A DNA stretch of 64,000 bases, from assembly GCA_019614645.1 (NCBI GenBank), contig JABWDB010000006.1:1364001-1428000 (forward strand). The letters run 5' to 3'. Positions 55,307 through 64,000 of this stretch are shown here, one piece after another (within the stretch, counting starts at the first letter, position 1; every line of letters begins with the position of its first letter). This stretch comes from Stratiolaelaps scimitus. Lineage: Eukaryota; Arthropoda; Arachnida; Mesostigmata; Laelapidae. The notes under the pieces are model-generated. The model did not search any database. It saw only the letters and a program-made list of their open reading frames with translations, and had not been told where the DNA came from. Both the position numbers and the translations under genes were made by a program.

Positions 55307-55729
55307 TTAGCTACGATTGAGCGCATCAACACGATGAGCCCTCGGCTCGAAAAGCCTCCGGAGGGAGGGAGTATCCACCCAATCAGCCAGGACGAAGGCG
55401 AGGACGTCCCTGACCGTGTTGACGTACTGTCCCACAGGGCAGTGGCCGCCGCAACAGCAGCAGCAGCAGCAGAAGGAAAGTGCGACAGTATCTCCCGGTA
55501 ATGGGAAGCTAGATCTTCCAATCCGCTGCCGCCTGACACAGCGTCGCATTTGGTACGCGCTGGCCGTAGCATCGCTATATACGCTCACACACACGTACAG
55601 ACGGATAGCGAGTGGCTTGCCCGTCGCCGCCTCCCCGCCAATGGTGCGTACACAAGGAAAGTCAGCTTGGACCCTCGGGACGTTCCGGATGACAGCGGCT
55701 GCTAGGATGAGGTGCCGTAGAAATCCCAT
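55307..55729 (-). CDS. candidate signal-peptide start, doubtful downstream
   Basis: On the minus strand an ATG at 55729 starts MGFLRHLILAAAVI, a short hydrophobic core, then NVPRVQA before DFPCVRTIGG. Cleavage after VQA would fit signal peptidase rules. The frame stays open 140 codons, but a run of cysteines comes from the CAG repeat at 55452-55471, so the downstream part is unlikely to be coding. An unseen donor would be needed early. Confidence 0.2.
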   Translation of the reverse strand: MGFLRHLILAAAVIRNVPRVQADFPCVRTIGGEAATGKPLAIRLYVCVSVYSDATASAYQMRRCVRRQRIGRSSFPLPGDTVALSFCCCCCCCGGHCPVGQYVNTVRDVLAFVLADWVDTPSLRRLFEPRAHRVDALNRS

Positions 55730-55940
55730 CAACTACTAAACTTCGTCTTTCCCAGCAGCGGCTGAGCGGAGGCTTCCGCATTTTGCTTTCCTCGTGGACG
55801 TCTCTATTTTTCTCCTTTTCTATCTCACTCGTTAGCTCGCGCACCTCCGCCAGTCGTTTTCTTTGGAAGCAGAGAATCTTGAAGATCCTTTCCACATGGA
55901 ACCGTGAGAGGCTTGATAGCTTCTTATCCTGCATCTACAG

Positions 55941-56108
55941 GCTCATTTTGATTCATCCGACCTGATACTCCGGTACACAGATGGAACGCCTTTCGAATCC
56001 GCCTCACACGTGCATGTCATTTTTCTCAGTGCAAGGTACGATAGAGAGCCGACTCGGGTCGGCTCTGTGTCGTACCTATCGCCCCTTCTGCTCCGACGAA
56101 TCCTGTGA
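55941..56108 (+). CDS. candidate terminal exon, unknown product
   Basis: The acceptor TTCTTATCCTGCATCTACAG ends at 55940. The frame is open from the first base for 55 codons to TGA at 56106. The peptide begins AHFDSSDLILRYTDGTPFES, continues VHVIFLSARYDREPTR and ends SPLLLRRIL. Composition is balanced and has no repeats. A donor-like GCAAG|GTACGA at 56035 could instead end an internal exon. A 19-bp imperfect DNA hairpin (56035-56076) lies in the second half. No homologue was recognised; a phase-0 upstream exon is needed. Confidence 0.35.
   Translation, partial: AHFDSSDLILRYTDGTPFESASHVHVIFLSARYDREPTRVGSVSYLSPLLLRRIL
56035..56076. repeat. imperfect inverted repeat, 19-bp arms, TCGG loop
   Basis: 56035-56053 pairs with 56058-56076 at 17 of 19 positions; the inner nine pairs (AGAGCCGAC) are perfect. 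It is too short for a typical animal microRNA precursor. Confidence 0.9.
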
Positions 56109-57457
56109 TGGCTGTAGTGACACTGATTTTTTTTATTTGTCTTTGTTATAGTCTTAATTGATCTATGGTGGAATATCTGATCAATTTGCATTCCCTCAGG
56201 CAGCTTTGACCAACCACACCTTTCCCAGCACTATGTATCCAATTCGGAATCAGAGCCACACTCATATTTAACACATACGTTTCAGCACCATACGTTTTGT
56301 ACAGTCTAAAGGTAGGCATCACTAAAGGTTTTCGGGCTGACCCTCAGCCAATATTAACAGTCTGGCCCACGATTAACTATTCTTCACAAAACACTCATGC
56401 CCAACTCTTGTGTTTAAGAGTTCCACTTGAGTGGGTATTTGCTACTACCACAACCAAGGTATGCACATGTGACAGTTTTCGATTCTGTATAGCGAGAGCC
56501 CCCGACTCTGAGTGCTTTGGTGCTCTCGTGCACCCGAATTTGAGTAGAACGGGCAATGGTATAACGGCATCCATTTTAGGGCTCGTTTGCATTATTAAGA
56601 CAATTTATGTAATTAGTGCTTTCATTTAACGAATGTGCTTATCAGGCTATATACGATCTACGGCTTACAGTTTTCGCGCGTAAGTTTTTTACTATGTCAC
56701 ATGAATAGTGTAGGGTAGTTCTAAAATGTATGTTTGACTATTAGCATATATTACAGGCTGTGGCGTAATACAGACAGGAGAGTCCTATACCTCTTTCGCT
56801 GAGGCTTTCCCGAATCTGGAGTATTTAGAAGAGCAGTTAGTGGTCGGCCTCACGAAGCGCCTTCTCTCTCATAATTTACCGGAGACCACCGCTCTCTGCA
56901 TGACAATAGCGCACTCGGCGAAATGCCATGGTATTCTATCTTCTAATGAGACTCATCTGTTATTCTTGGTCCACACGTTTGTAAGGCCAACCTAAGCGCA
57001 TTAGCCCTAGGTACCTGCTTCTATTCAGCCCATCCTGGTCTCTATTGTGCCACATCCCCTCCCCGCCGCCGTAGGGGAATCAGCGTAGAGGAACAGGGTG
57101 CATGAAGTTAGCCTGGCACACGTCATGCAGCAACACTGAACGCTCTTTGCTCGGATCACCGGTAGAAGCAAGTGTACAGTATTGTTTTGGGTCGAGCAGC
57201 CTCAGGATCATGAAACTCTAGGTATACATCTCTAGCCATATTTTCATGCGGGTCGCGTCCCGCGACTCGTCCACGATGCACTCTACTGCACCATCGAACA
57301 TATTGGTGACCGAGGATCGCAATGAGGGTGATTGATTCTATTTTAAGCGGCTTAGTTCCCCTGTTCCTCGCTCGTTGCCTCATAAGCTGCTGTTTCGGAG
57401 AGGGGCAAAATTGCCACACCGTAATGAGTCGCGCGCGTATCAAAGCTATAACGCATA

Positions 57458-57488
<31 letters not shown>

Positions 57489-57659
57489 CTGTAGAGCGAG
57501 CACCCGGTTACTAAGCCTCTCCCCGAATAAATAGACTTCAGATGCTTCGACTTTTCCTCTTGATCCGCTACCGTTTATTTCCGACAATGAGCAACCGCTC
57601 GAGCATCAAACTATGAAAACAATTCGGCCAGTCACGACCTCCTATGAATGCTATGTGTA
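56109..57659. other. no gene recognised; contains SINE fragment
   Basis: A plus frame at 56297-56629 (110 codons) runs over a SINE fragment and contains AAG|GTATGC near 56459; it is probably fortuitous. An AT tract lies at 57457-57481. The opposed frames 57156-57587 are chance-length. Confidence 0.45.
56320..56362 (-). mobile_element. fragment of the SINE 3' tail
   Basis: GGGCTGACCCTCAGCCAATATTAACAG-type sequence matches the tail side of the copies at 35424 and 59052 (GGGCTGAnnCACAGCCAnnATnTAACG). The tRNA-like head is missing. Confidence 0.55.
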
Positions 57660-57850
57660 CATAACGCGTCGGAAGGAACGCGCCCACCCTCATGTTTCTG
57701 TCTTTTTTTATCAACCGCAAGTAGCTCTGCAGTTTCGCTTTCACTCATTCAAATATAACACATTTCACGAATATTAGGCTATCTATTATAACTCAGATAT
57801 AGACATTTGATATCGGAATTTGTCGTTTTGAGGGTGCGTCAAAAGGATAG
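57660..57850 (+). repeat. left terminal inverted repeat of the Tc1-like element
   Basis: Starts CATAACGCGTC and ends GTGCGTCAAAAGGATAGC. The outer direct-repeat motif here is decayed (ACGCGTCGGAAGGAACGCG), while the inner one (57834-57856) is intact. Confidence 0.9.
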
Positions 57851-57981
57851 CCCACTTAGTGTTTGTCAAGTGGGACGACAGTTGAGTCCTACAACTGAGG
57901 TGTAGGATCGTTCTCGGACAAATTTCCTGGACCCTTTGCCAGCGAAAACTACGATGGGCCAAGGCCGCTAATTTAGTGAAG

Positions 57982-58560
57982 ATGAGAAAAAAAATTATTT
58001 TCAACCTCAATGAAGAAAACAAGTCAGAATCGGAAATCGAGCGAATTTTGCAAAGATGCAGGAAGATGATTTTGAATTTTCTTAAAGATCCTGAACAGTA
58101 CGGGACCCGAGGTGGTAAGTGCGAATGAAAAACGCTTCCTCCTCCGAATAGCCTATAACAGATTTTTGACTTGTCGCGAAATTGCGAACATTTTGTCCAT
58201 AGAAAATTCAAACAATATTTATTGAAACGATTAATATTGAAACACAGAGCCAAGATTGAGCGTCGCTCGTCATTAACTCAGGAATCAAGCGGAGAACATC
58301 TGTGCTGAAAGATTCACCTTCCAGCAAGATAATGCCACAATTCATACGGCAAAGATCGTCAAAAAGTTAGAAAGTATAGAAAACCTGTGGAGCGTCTTAT
58401 CCAGAGCTGCTTTTAGAGGTGGCAAGCCGTCTCAAGCTCTACATGAACTAAAAAAAAGTTTTGATGGCCGAGTGGAATGTTCTTGATCAAAACCTCATAC
58501 GTAAATTTTATGAATCTATGCCAAGTTGATTAATTTCTATTCTGGAGAATGGTGGCGGCC
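57982..58560 (+). pseudogene. Tc1-like transposase, internally deleted
   Basis: The ATG at 57982 begins MRKKIIFNLNEENKSE. The paired-like helix-turn-helix follows: EIERILQRCRKMILNFLKDP and then EQYGTRGG, a stretch typical of Tc1 transposases. A second frame gives KRFLLRIAYNRFLTCREIAN. After a jump come FTFQQDNATIHTAKIVKKLE, containing a catalytic Asp (QQDN), and IENLWSVLSRAAFRGGK, containing the catalytic Glu of the DDE triad (IENLW). LHELKKSFDGR follows near the C-terminus. The middle of the catalytic domain, including the first Asp and the segment between QQDN and IENLW, is deleted. Frameshifts and stops are also present. A full protein would be about 340 residues. Confidence 0.85.
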
Positions 58561-58639
58561 CGACAAAATACTAAGTATGTAAAAAAATTGTAAGAGAACG
58601 ATGTTGGAACTCAGTTGCTCTCAATAAACGCTAACACTT

Positions 58640-58838
58640 TGCTATCCTTTTGACGCACCCTCAAAACGACAAATTTCGATATCAGATATCTACATCTTAG
58701 TTAGATAGCCTAATATTCGTGTAATGTTCTTGAAGTGTGATCTATTTGAATGACTGAAAGCGAAACTGCAGTGCTACTTGTGGTTGAGAAAAAAAATCAG
58801 AGACATGGGACAGTGGGCTATTCTTTTGACGCGGTGTG
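58640..58838 (-). repeat. right terminal inverted repeat of the Tc1-like element
   Basis: Both direct-repeat motifs are intact here: the inner at 58641-58662 (complement GAGGGTGCGTCAAAAGGATAG) and the outer at 58810-58834 (complement CGCGTCAAAAGAATAGCCC). Confidence 0.9.
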
Positions 58839-59051
58839 TATGTGATATTTTGACTTTGACGTGATGTTTTGACCACAACTGCTGGTTTTAACAGGGTGAA
58901 CGGTTCGCCAACCATGTAAAATAATATTTCCAATACTCAGACCTCTGGTCAGTACAGCACCCTTGTGTAGCAGGAACATGCAAATGAATTAGTAGCTATT
59001 GCGGGGCGCGCAGGGGACATCACCAACGAGGAGCACATAATCTTCTTCTTT
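58839..59051. other. no feature seen
   Basis: Short spacer between the Tc1-like element and a SINE copy. Confidence 0.5.
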
Positions 59052-59235
59052 TTCCGGGCTGACTCACAGCCACCATTTAACGTGTACGGTATAACTGCTT
59101 TCGGCATTGCTTCCGAAGACGAACCCGTTTCCTAAAATGGAAATGTGTAACGGTGGGAATCGAACGCGTGCAACTACGAAGTCCCCTCTGGTTGCAAGGC
59201 CCACACGAATGCACCACCAGGCCACCGGGCTCGAG
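59052..59235 (-). mobile_element. tRNA-derived SINE, copy 3
   Basis: Sense is the minus strand. Box A is GTGGCCTGGTGG (complement of 59214-59225) and box B is GTTCGATTCCC (complement of about 59155-59165). The unique tail reads AATGCCGAAAGCAGTTATACC, then GTGGCTGTGAGTCAGCCCGG, and ends in an A/G-rich run. Being the longest and least damaged copy, it is a good reference for the family. Confidence 0.85.
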
Positions 59236-62200
59236 CACATAACCTACATGCATGTTGCAGATCGTTTATTTGCCAACACAAAAGTATCGCCTATAAAGAT
59301 GTTTCGAGTTTTTTCTGCATTCTTTTAAGATTTAATAGAATTCAATGCCATCCATCGATTATAGATACGTATTCGAAGGCTTTATTATCTTGCTCGCTTT
59401 TATTTTGATGTTGAATCAAATCTTTTAGCTATTAAACCAGACCTGGATTTAATTGAACTTATCAAATCTTTTGCAAATAGTTCCTGAAATATGAGCGTGT
59501 ATTAAACTGGTTCGGGCTCTGCTGCATGGAAAGTCGCTTTGCTCTAAGAATCATCGATCTGTCGAGATAGCTTGGCATATTGTAGACGACATTGAGGGGA
59601 CTCTTAAAATGTATATATATATATATATAAGCTCAAAATCGAAAATTGACCATTGAAACACTGTCCACCTAAATACGTATATATAAAATTATGTTATTGA
59701 TACTGTTGCTATATATCTCACGCCAAACAGTGATCTTTATCTCTAGGCACGCTGCTAATCATTTGTCACATTCAGCATTTACAGCTACTACCCATGGTAC
59801 AAATACGATGTAGTGCACCTGCTGAGGCAGCTACTTCGGAGCTCTGCAGACCTGGAGTAGTTCATGCACTAGTTCGGTGTTCTGCTTCTTCACGGCTGGT
59901 ACTACGGCGCAGTGTGAGCGTTGTGGGTCCCCGTTCTCTCCATAACAAAGGCCTCTGCCGTTCAGCATGAGACCCCACCGTTCCCATTGCTCAGCGGCCC
60001 GCCTCTCACAGTATCCCCAAGGACCACTCGAGTATGCCACGCAGCTGCATCTGCTAACAGCTAGCGTTGCAAGCAAGGAACATCCTTCTCGGCCGACTTC
60101 CATGGCAGTAAATCCGACGGGTACACTCGTTCACCAGCATTCTCTGCAACGGCTCTTTCACAGGGTCGAGACCACGGGGGGCCGTGTCAGCCGAAGCCGG
60201 GACAAACGTGGAAGACTGGCGTTTTTCCACAACCTATTTCCTTTGCCGCTTCTTGCTTCACTTGGTCATTTCCTACATCTTTCTCGCACCGTTTACTCGG
60301 CGCCCGAGGAGGGGCGAGGGGGGCGAGGTGCCGTTATCGCTCGTTCAGCGTTGACCGCTCCGGTTCGGCGGTTTTCCTTTGTGATTTTCCGTCGATGCCT
60401 CGCTCGATGTGCAGAGGAAAAATGCTATTCACTTCTCCAGTGAACTATGCATTGTACCACGCGGAACGCCGAACCGGCCGAACCGTGCCGCCTCAAGGAA
60501 ACCCAATAGTGAGATGGATAAGGGGCCTAATTGGAATAGACTCTACATTTTCAGCTTCCACCTACTCATACGAATGCGATATCGACAAATCACTAGCGGG
60601 TCCACAGACCTATTCATGTGCTGTACGCACGCGCATATAGTTCATCGTCGTTGACGGATATGTATGAAGGTGCGAATTTTAGCACGTGCCCTTTATAGGT
60701 AGGGCTAATGCAGCGGTGCGTAAACATTCTGTCATCTTTATTGTGTGGCGAATTAAACGTCGATTAACTCTGTAGAGTAAAGTCGATCAAGCAGCCAGAG
60801 TCATCCAGTGTGCCTAACGACTTTGCGAGAAGCGTGGTACTGCAGAAATACAGGACGTTATAGATATTAAACACGAAAAACGCTTGAATAAGGAAGCCAC
60901 TACAGCCTACTGACCGACTATTTGGCTTGTTAGATGATATTAAACGTTTATTGGACCGCTCCTTCGATACAAAGATTTGATTGAATGAGTATGCCGAAAG
61001 TTCATACAAGATTCCAAATCCATTAGTTAAGATCAATAACTACGACGGTGTGAATGCCTGGATCAGTAATGCTTAGTTGGCTGAACGCTAATTCACACAG
61101 AGATATGACTAATGAACAATACTACACAACTATGTATTTCATAGTTCTCATTCAAATGAGAAGAGCCAGAGTTCCCTTTCAATTCATACATGAGCAAACT
61201 CCCTACGCGGGCCGCGTCGTTTTTCACCAAGGCCTCCCTCCTCTCTCGTTCTGTCCCTGCAGCCTTATTCGGAGCGCGTACCCATTCTGTTTGCGTGAAC
61301 GTGTGCATGTTCGTGCGGCAGGTCGCTGTTAGACTTACAGGTCCACTGTGTGTCAGCGCTACGCACGTAACTTTGACGGGTAGCTTGAAGAGTAGTAGCC
61401 GGTCAGCAAACAAGTCAGTCTATCAACAGGAACGATTCGACGACAAAAAACAACAACAGATCCTGCCGCAAGGACAGGTGCCCTGTCGTAAGGTCATCAT
61501 ACCGTGGCTCGGAGCAGGTTTGGGACCGAAGACCGGACCATACTGTGATAGGGCTACAGGACCCTGCGCTCCTTTCCGCAGTGAGCGACCGCTGGAGCTG
61601 CCTTGTTTGCAAGCAACTGTCAGAGGTCGCGCTGACGTTACGATTTGATGAACCGGAACACTGAGGTCGCCGTCAGACCCACCTAGGTGCGAAGAGGTCA
61701 CAAGTGGGAGTTAAAGGCCGCTTTGCGTGGATCTGCTTCAAATGCGATGATAACAAACAAGCAAACGAGTCGCTAGCGTTTAGCCTCGCCGCCTGCCGGT
61801 GTTGCCGAGTTCGCAGGAAACCGGTCGAGGTTCGATATGTTCGTGGAAGTCAGCCACCTAAGTTCACGAGTGGTCGCTCAGCAATATCATTAGAGTCGGT
61901 TCGTACTTCGCCACCGTCAACGACGGGGCACCCACATCACGAGGACTCATCAAATGGGAATCGACGAAACAGTGAGATCGCTTGATGTGGCCCTTGATCA
62001 AGCGATCTTCCGCATCAACATCGATCTTCACTTCACACCTTGGCTAGCACCTCTTCGGCTGTCGCTCCTTCGGAACGAAGACGCACCGGTTTGTTCCTAC
62101 TCAGCTACTACTGGCGGACAAATAGAAGGGGTCACCCCACGTCCTCACGTACAGGCTCAACATTGGCCTAGTCTTCACCCTACCTCACCCGTCACAACGT

Positions 62201-63041
62201 CATGTTGGCCTTCAAGGTGATCGTCCACTGTTGTTTCGCTGCGTCGCGCGCGCCCCACCGGATATTAATGCAATTTCAATCAAATATAACTATATATCTA
62301 ACTATAGTTATTACGGGGTTAAGCTTCAGCTGGCAGCACGGTTGCTACACCTATGAACGAGCTATATTTAAAACACCGAAACGTTTCCTGTAGAAACGAC
62401 ATAAAAAAGGGGTCGTGTCGGTGAACCGAGATCGTGATATGCCAGTTTTGTCTACGACAATATCGACGTGCTATCTACACATCGCCATATATATATTAGT
62501 GCTCATTCTCACAAAGAGCTTGGGAGCGGTGGGGTATTGTCCTCGCCTAGTGTGCAGGCTGAGCTCTAACAATTCTGAGACGGTGACAACTGTATGGTAT
62601 TGACGAACCAATTGTCACGGGCGAGGCGAAACAAGCTAGCGGATCGAAGAGGTCAAAGACAGTGCGGATCGGCCCCAACCAGAAGGGTTTAGTTAATGAT
62701 ATATACCTCGACACCTTCGCAAATGGGAGTGTAGATTCAGCGAACAATGAAAAACGTGAAGGCTCTTCTTTTGTATTCCGTGGGACGGGTACATGAACAG
62801 AACACAAGAAATTTGTTGCTAATAAACTAGAGACAATATCCAGGCAGGAGTCGTATACATGCTCTTTCCTGTAGATGCTCTAACTACAGACGTTGCTGGC
62901 AGTCTACAAGCTGCAACGGGTTTATTGATCCTAGATCTTTGGTAAAAATAAGACAAAACAACTCTGGACGCATTGGAGCCGAAGCATCTTTAAGGATTGC
63001 CACTTTGTCATATAAAAACAAAGGTTATTATACCTATTAAC
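59236..63041. other. no gene recognised
   Basis: Holds a TA tract at 59609-59629. Opposed frames at 59831-60443 and 61093-61701 have no domain. A plus frame at 61704-61985 carries a Cys pair and a Cys cluster (CFKC, CRCC) but no accepted zinc-binding spacing. A hydrophobic minus frame at 60764-61036 (FFVFNIYNVLYFC) lacks a start and splice sites. Confidence 0.4.
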
Positions 63042-63069
63042 ATATATATATATATATATATATATATAA
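63042..63069. repeat. (TA)n microsatellite
   Basis: Twenty-eight bases of alternating T and A. Confidence 0.9.

Positions 63070-64000
<931 letters not shown>

Larger units (their letters stand above)
57660..58838 (+). mobile_element. Tc1-like element with long IR/DR ends
   Basis: It is bounded by TA at 57658-57659 and 58839-58840, the target-site duplication of Tc1/mariner elements. The inverted ends are about 190 bp (57660-57850 and 58640-58838) and align almost throughout with a few indels. Each end carries two direct copies of a GCGTCAAAAGRATAGCCCACT-like motif, one outermost and one innermost. This is the IR/DR arrangement in which transposase binds both repeats. The element is about 1.18 kb, shorter than an intact 1.6-1.7 kb copy of this architecture, because its transposase is internally deleted. 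Confidence 0.9.

Noticed and set aside
56297..56629. 110-codon plus frame containing AAG|GTATGC
   Set aside because: Starts at TTG and runs over a SINE fragment.
60764..61036. Hydrophobic minus frame reminiscent of a receptor
   Set aside because: No ATG, no splice sites and no receptor motif; T-rich DNA gives such frames readily.
61704..61985. 93-codon frame with CFKC and CRCC
   Set aside because: Cysteine spacing does not match any zinc-binding module I know, and the length is within chance.

Overview
The window looks like nuclear DNA of an invertebrate animal, most likely an arthropod. The evidence is the repeat content: Tc1/mariner transposons, L2/CR1-type LINE remnants, a tRNA-derived SINE family, and dense AT, CT/GA and CAG/GTT microsatellites. 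CpG dinucleotides also look common rather than depleted. There is no operon-like gene packing. I cannot name a species; a mite or tick would fit the GC level, but that is a guess.

The best-supported content is mobile DNA. A decayed minus-strand LINE (about 7.1-9.3 kb) lies next to a second LINE fragment (about 9.37-9.9 kb). A truncated mariner follows at 10.7-11.35 kb. Copies of one tRNA-derived SINE lie near 35.5, 42.1 and 59.1 kb, with a fragment at 56.3 kb. An unclassified repeat occurs in opposite orientations at 50.8 and 54.4 kb. A complete but internally deleted Tc1-like element with about 190-bp inverted ends carrying nested direct repeats spans 57.66-58.84 kb between TA dinucleotides.

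No known host protein was recognised. All host genes listed are exon candidates, called from splice-site quality, an open frame, a start context or a secretion/membrane signal. Frames of about 160 codons are expected by chance in this much sequence at this GC, so confidence is kept low. The stronger candidates are plus-strand exons at 18.2, 21.7, 26.0, 32.8, 34.6, 35.0, 53.1-53.7 and 55.9 kb, and minus-strand exons at 30.3 and 31.6 kb. The exons at 32.8, 35.0 and 35.95 kb join in compatible phase and may belong to one gene, with the 34.6-kb exon as a possible alternative 3' end.

The rest reads as long introns or intergenic DNA. GC-richer islands with trinucleotide and CT/GA runs (about 5.8-6.7, 16.4-18, 20-21.6, 24-27.8, 30.9-32.6, 36.3-38.7 and 52-53.7 kb) alternate with AT-richer stretches. 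No rRNA, canonical tRNA gene, CRISPR array or recognisable microRNA was found. Nothing seen amounts to a new biological system.
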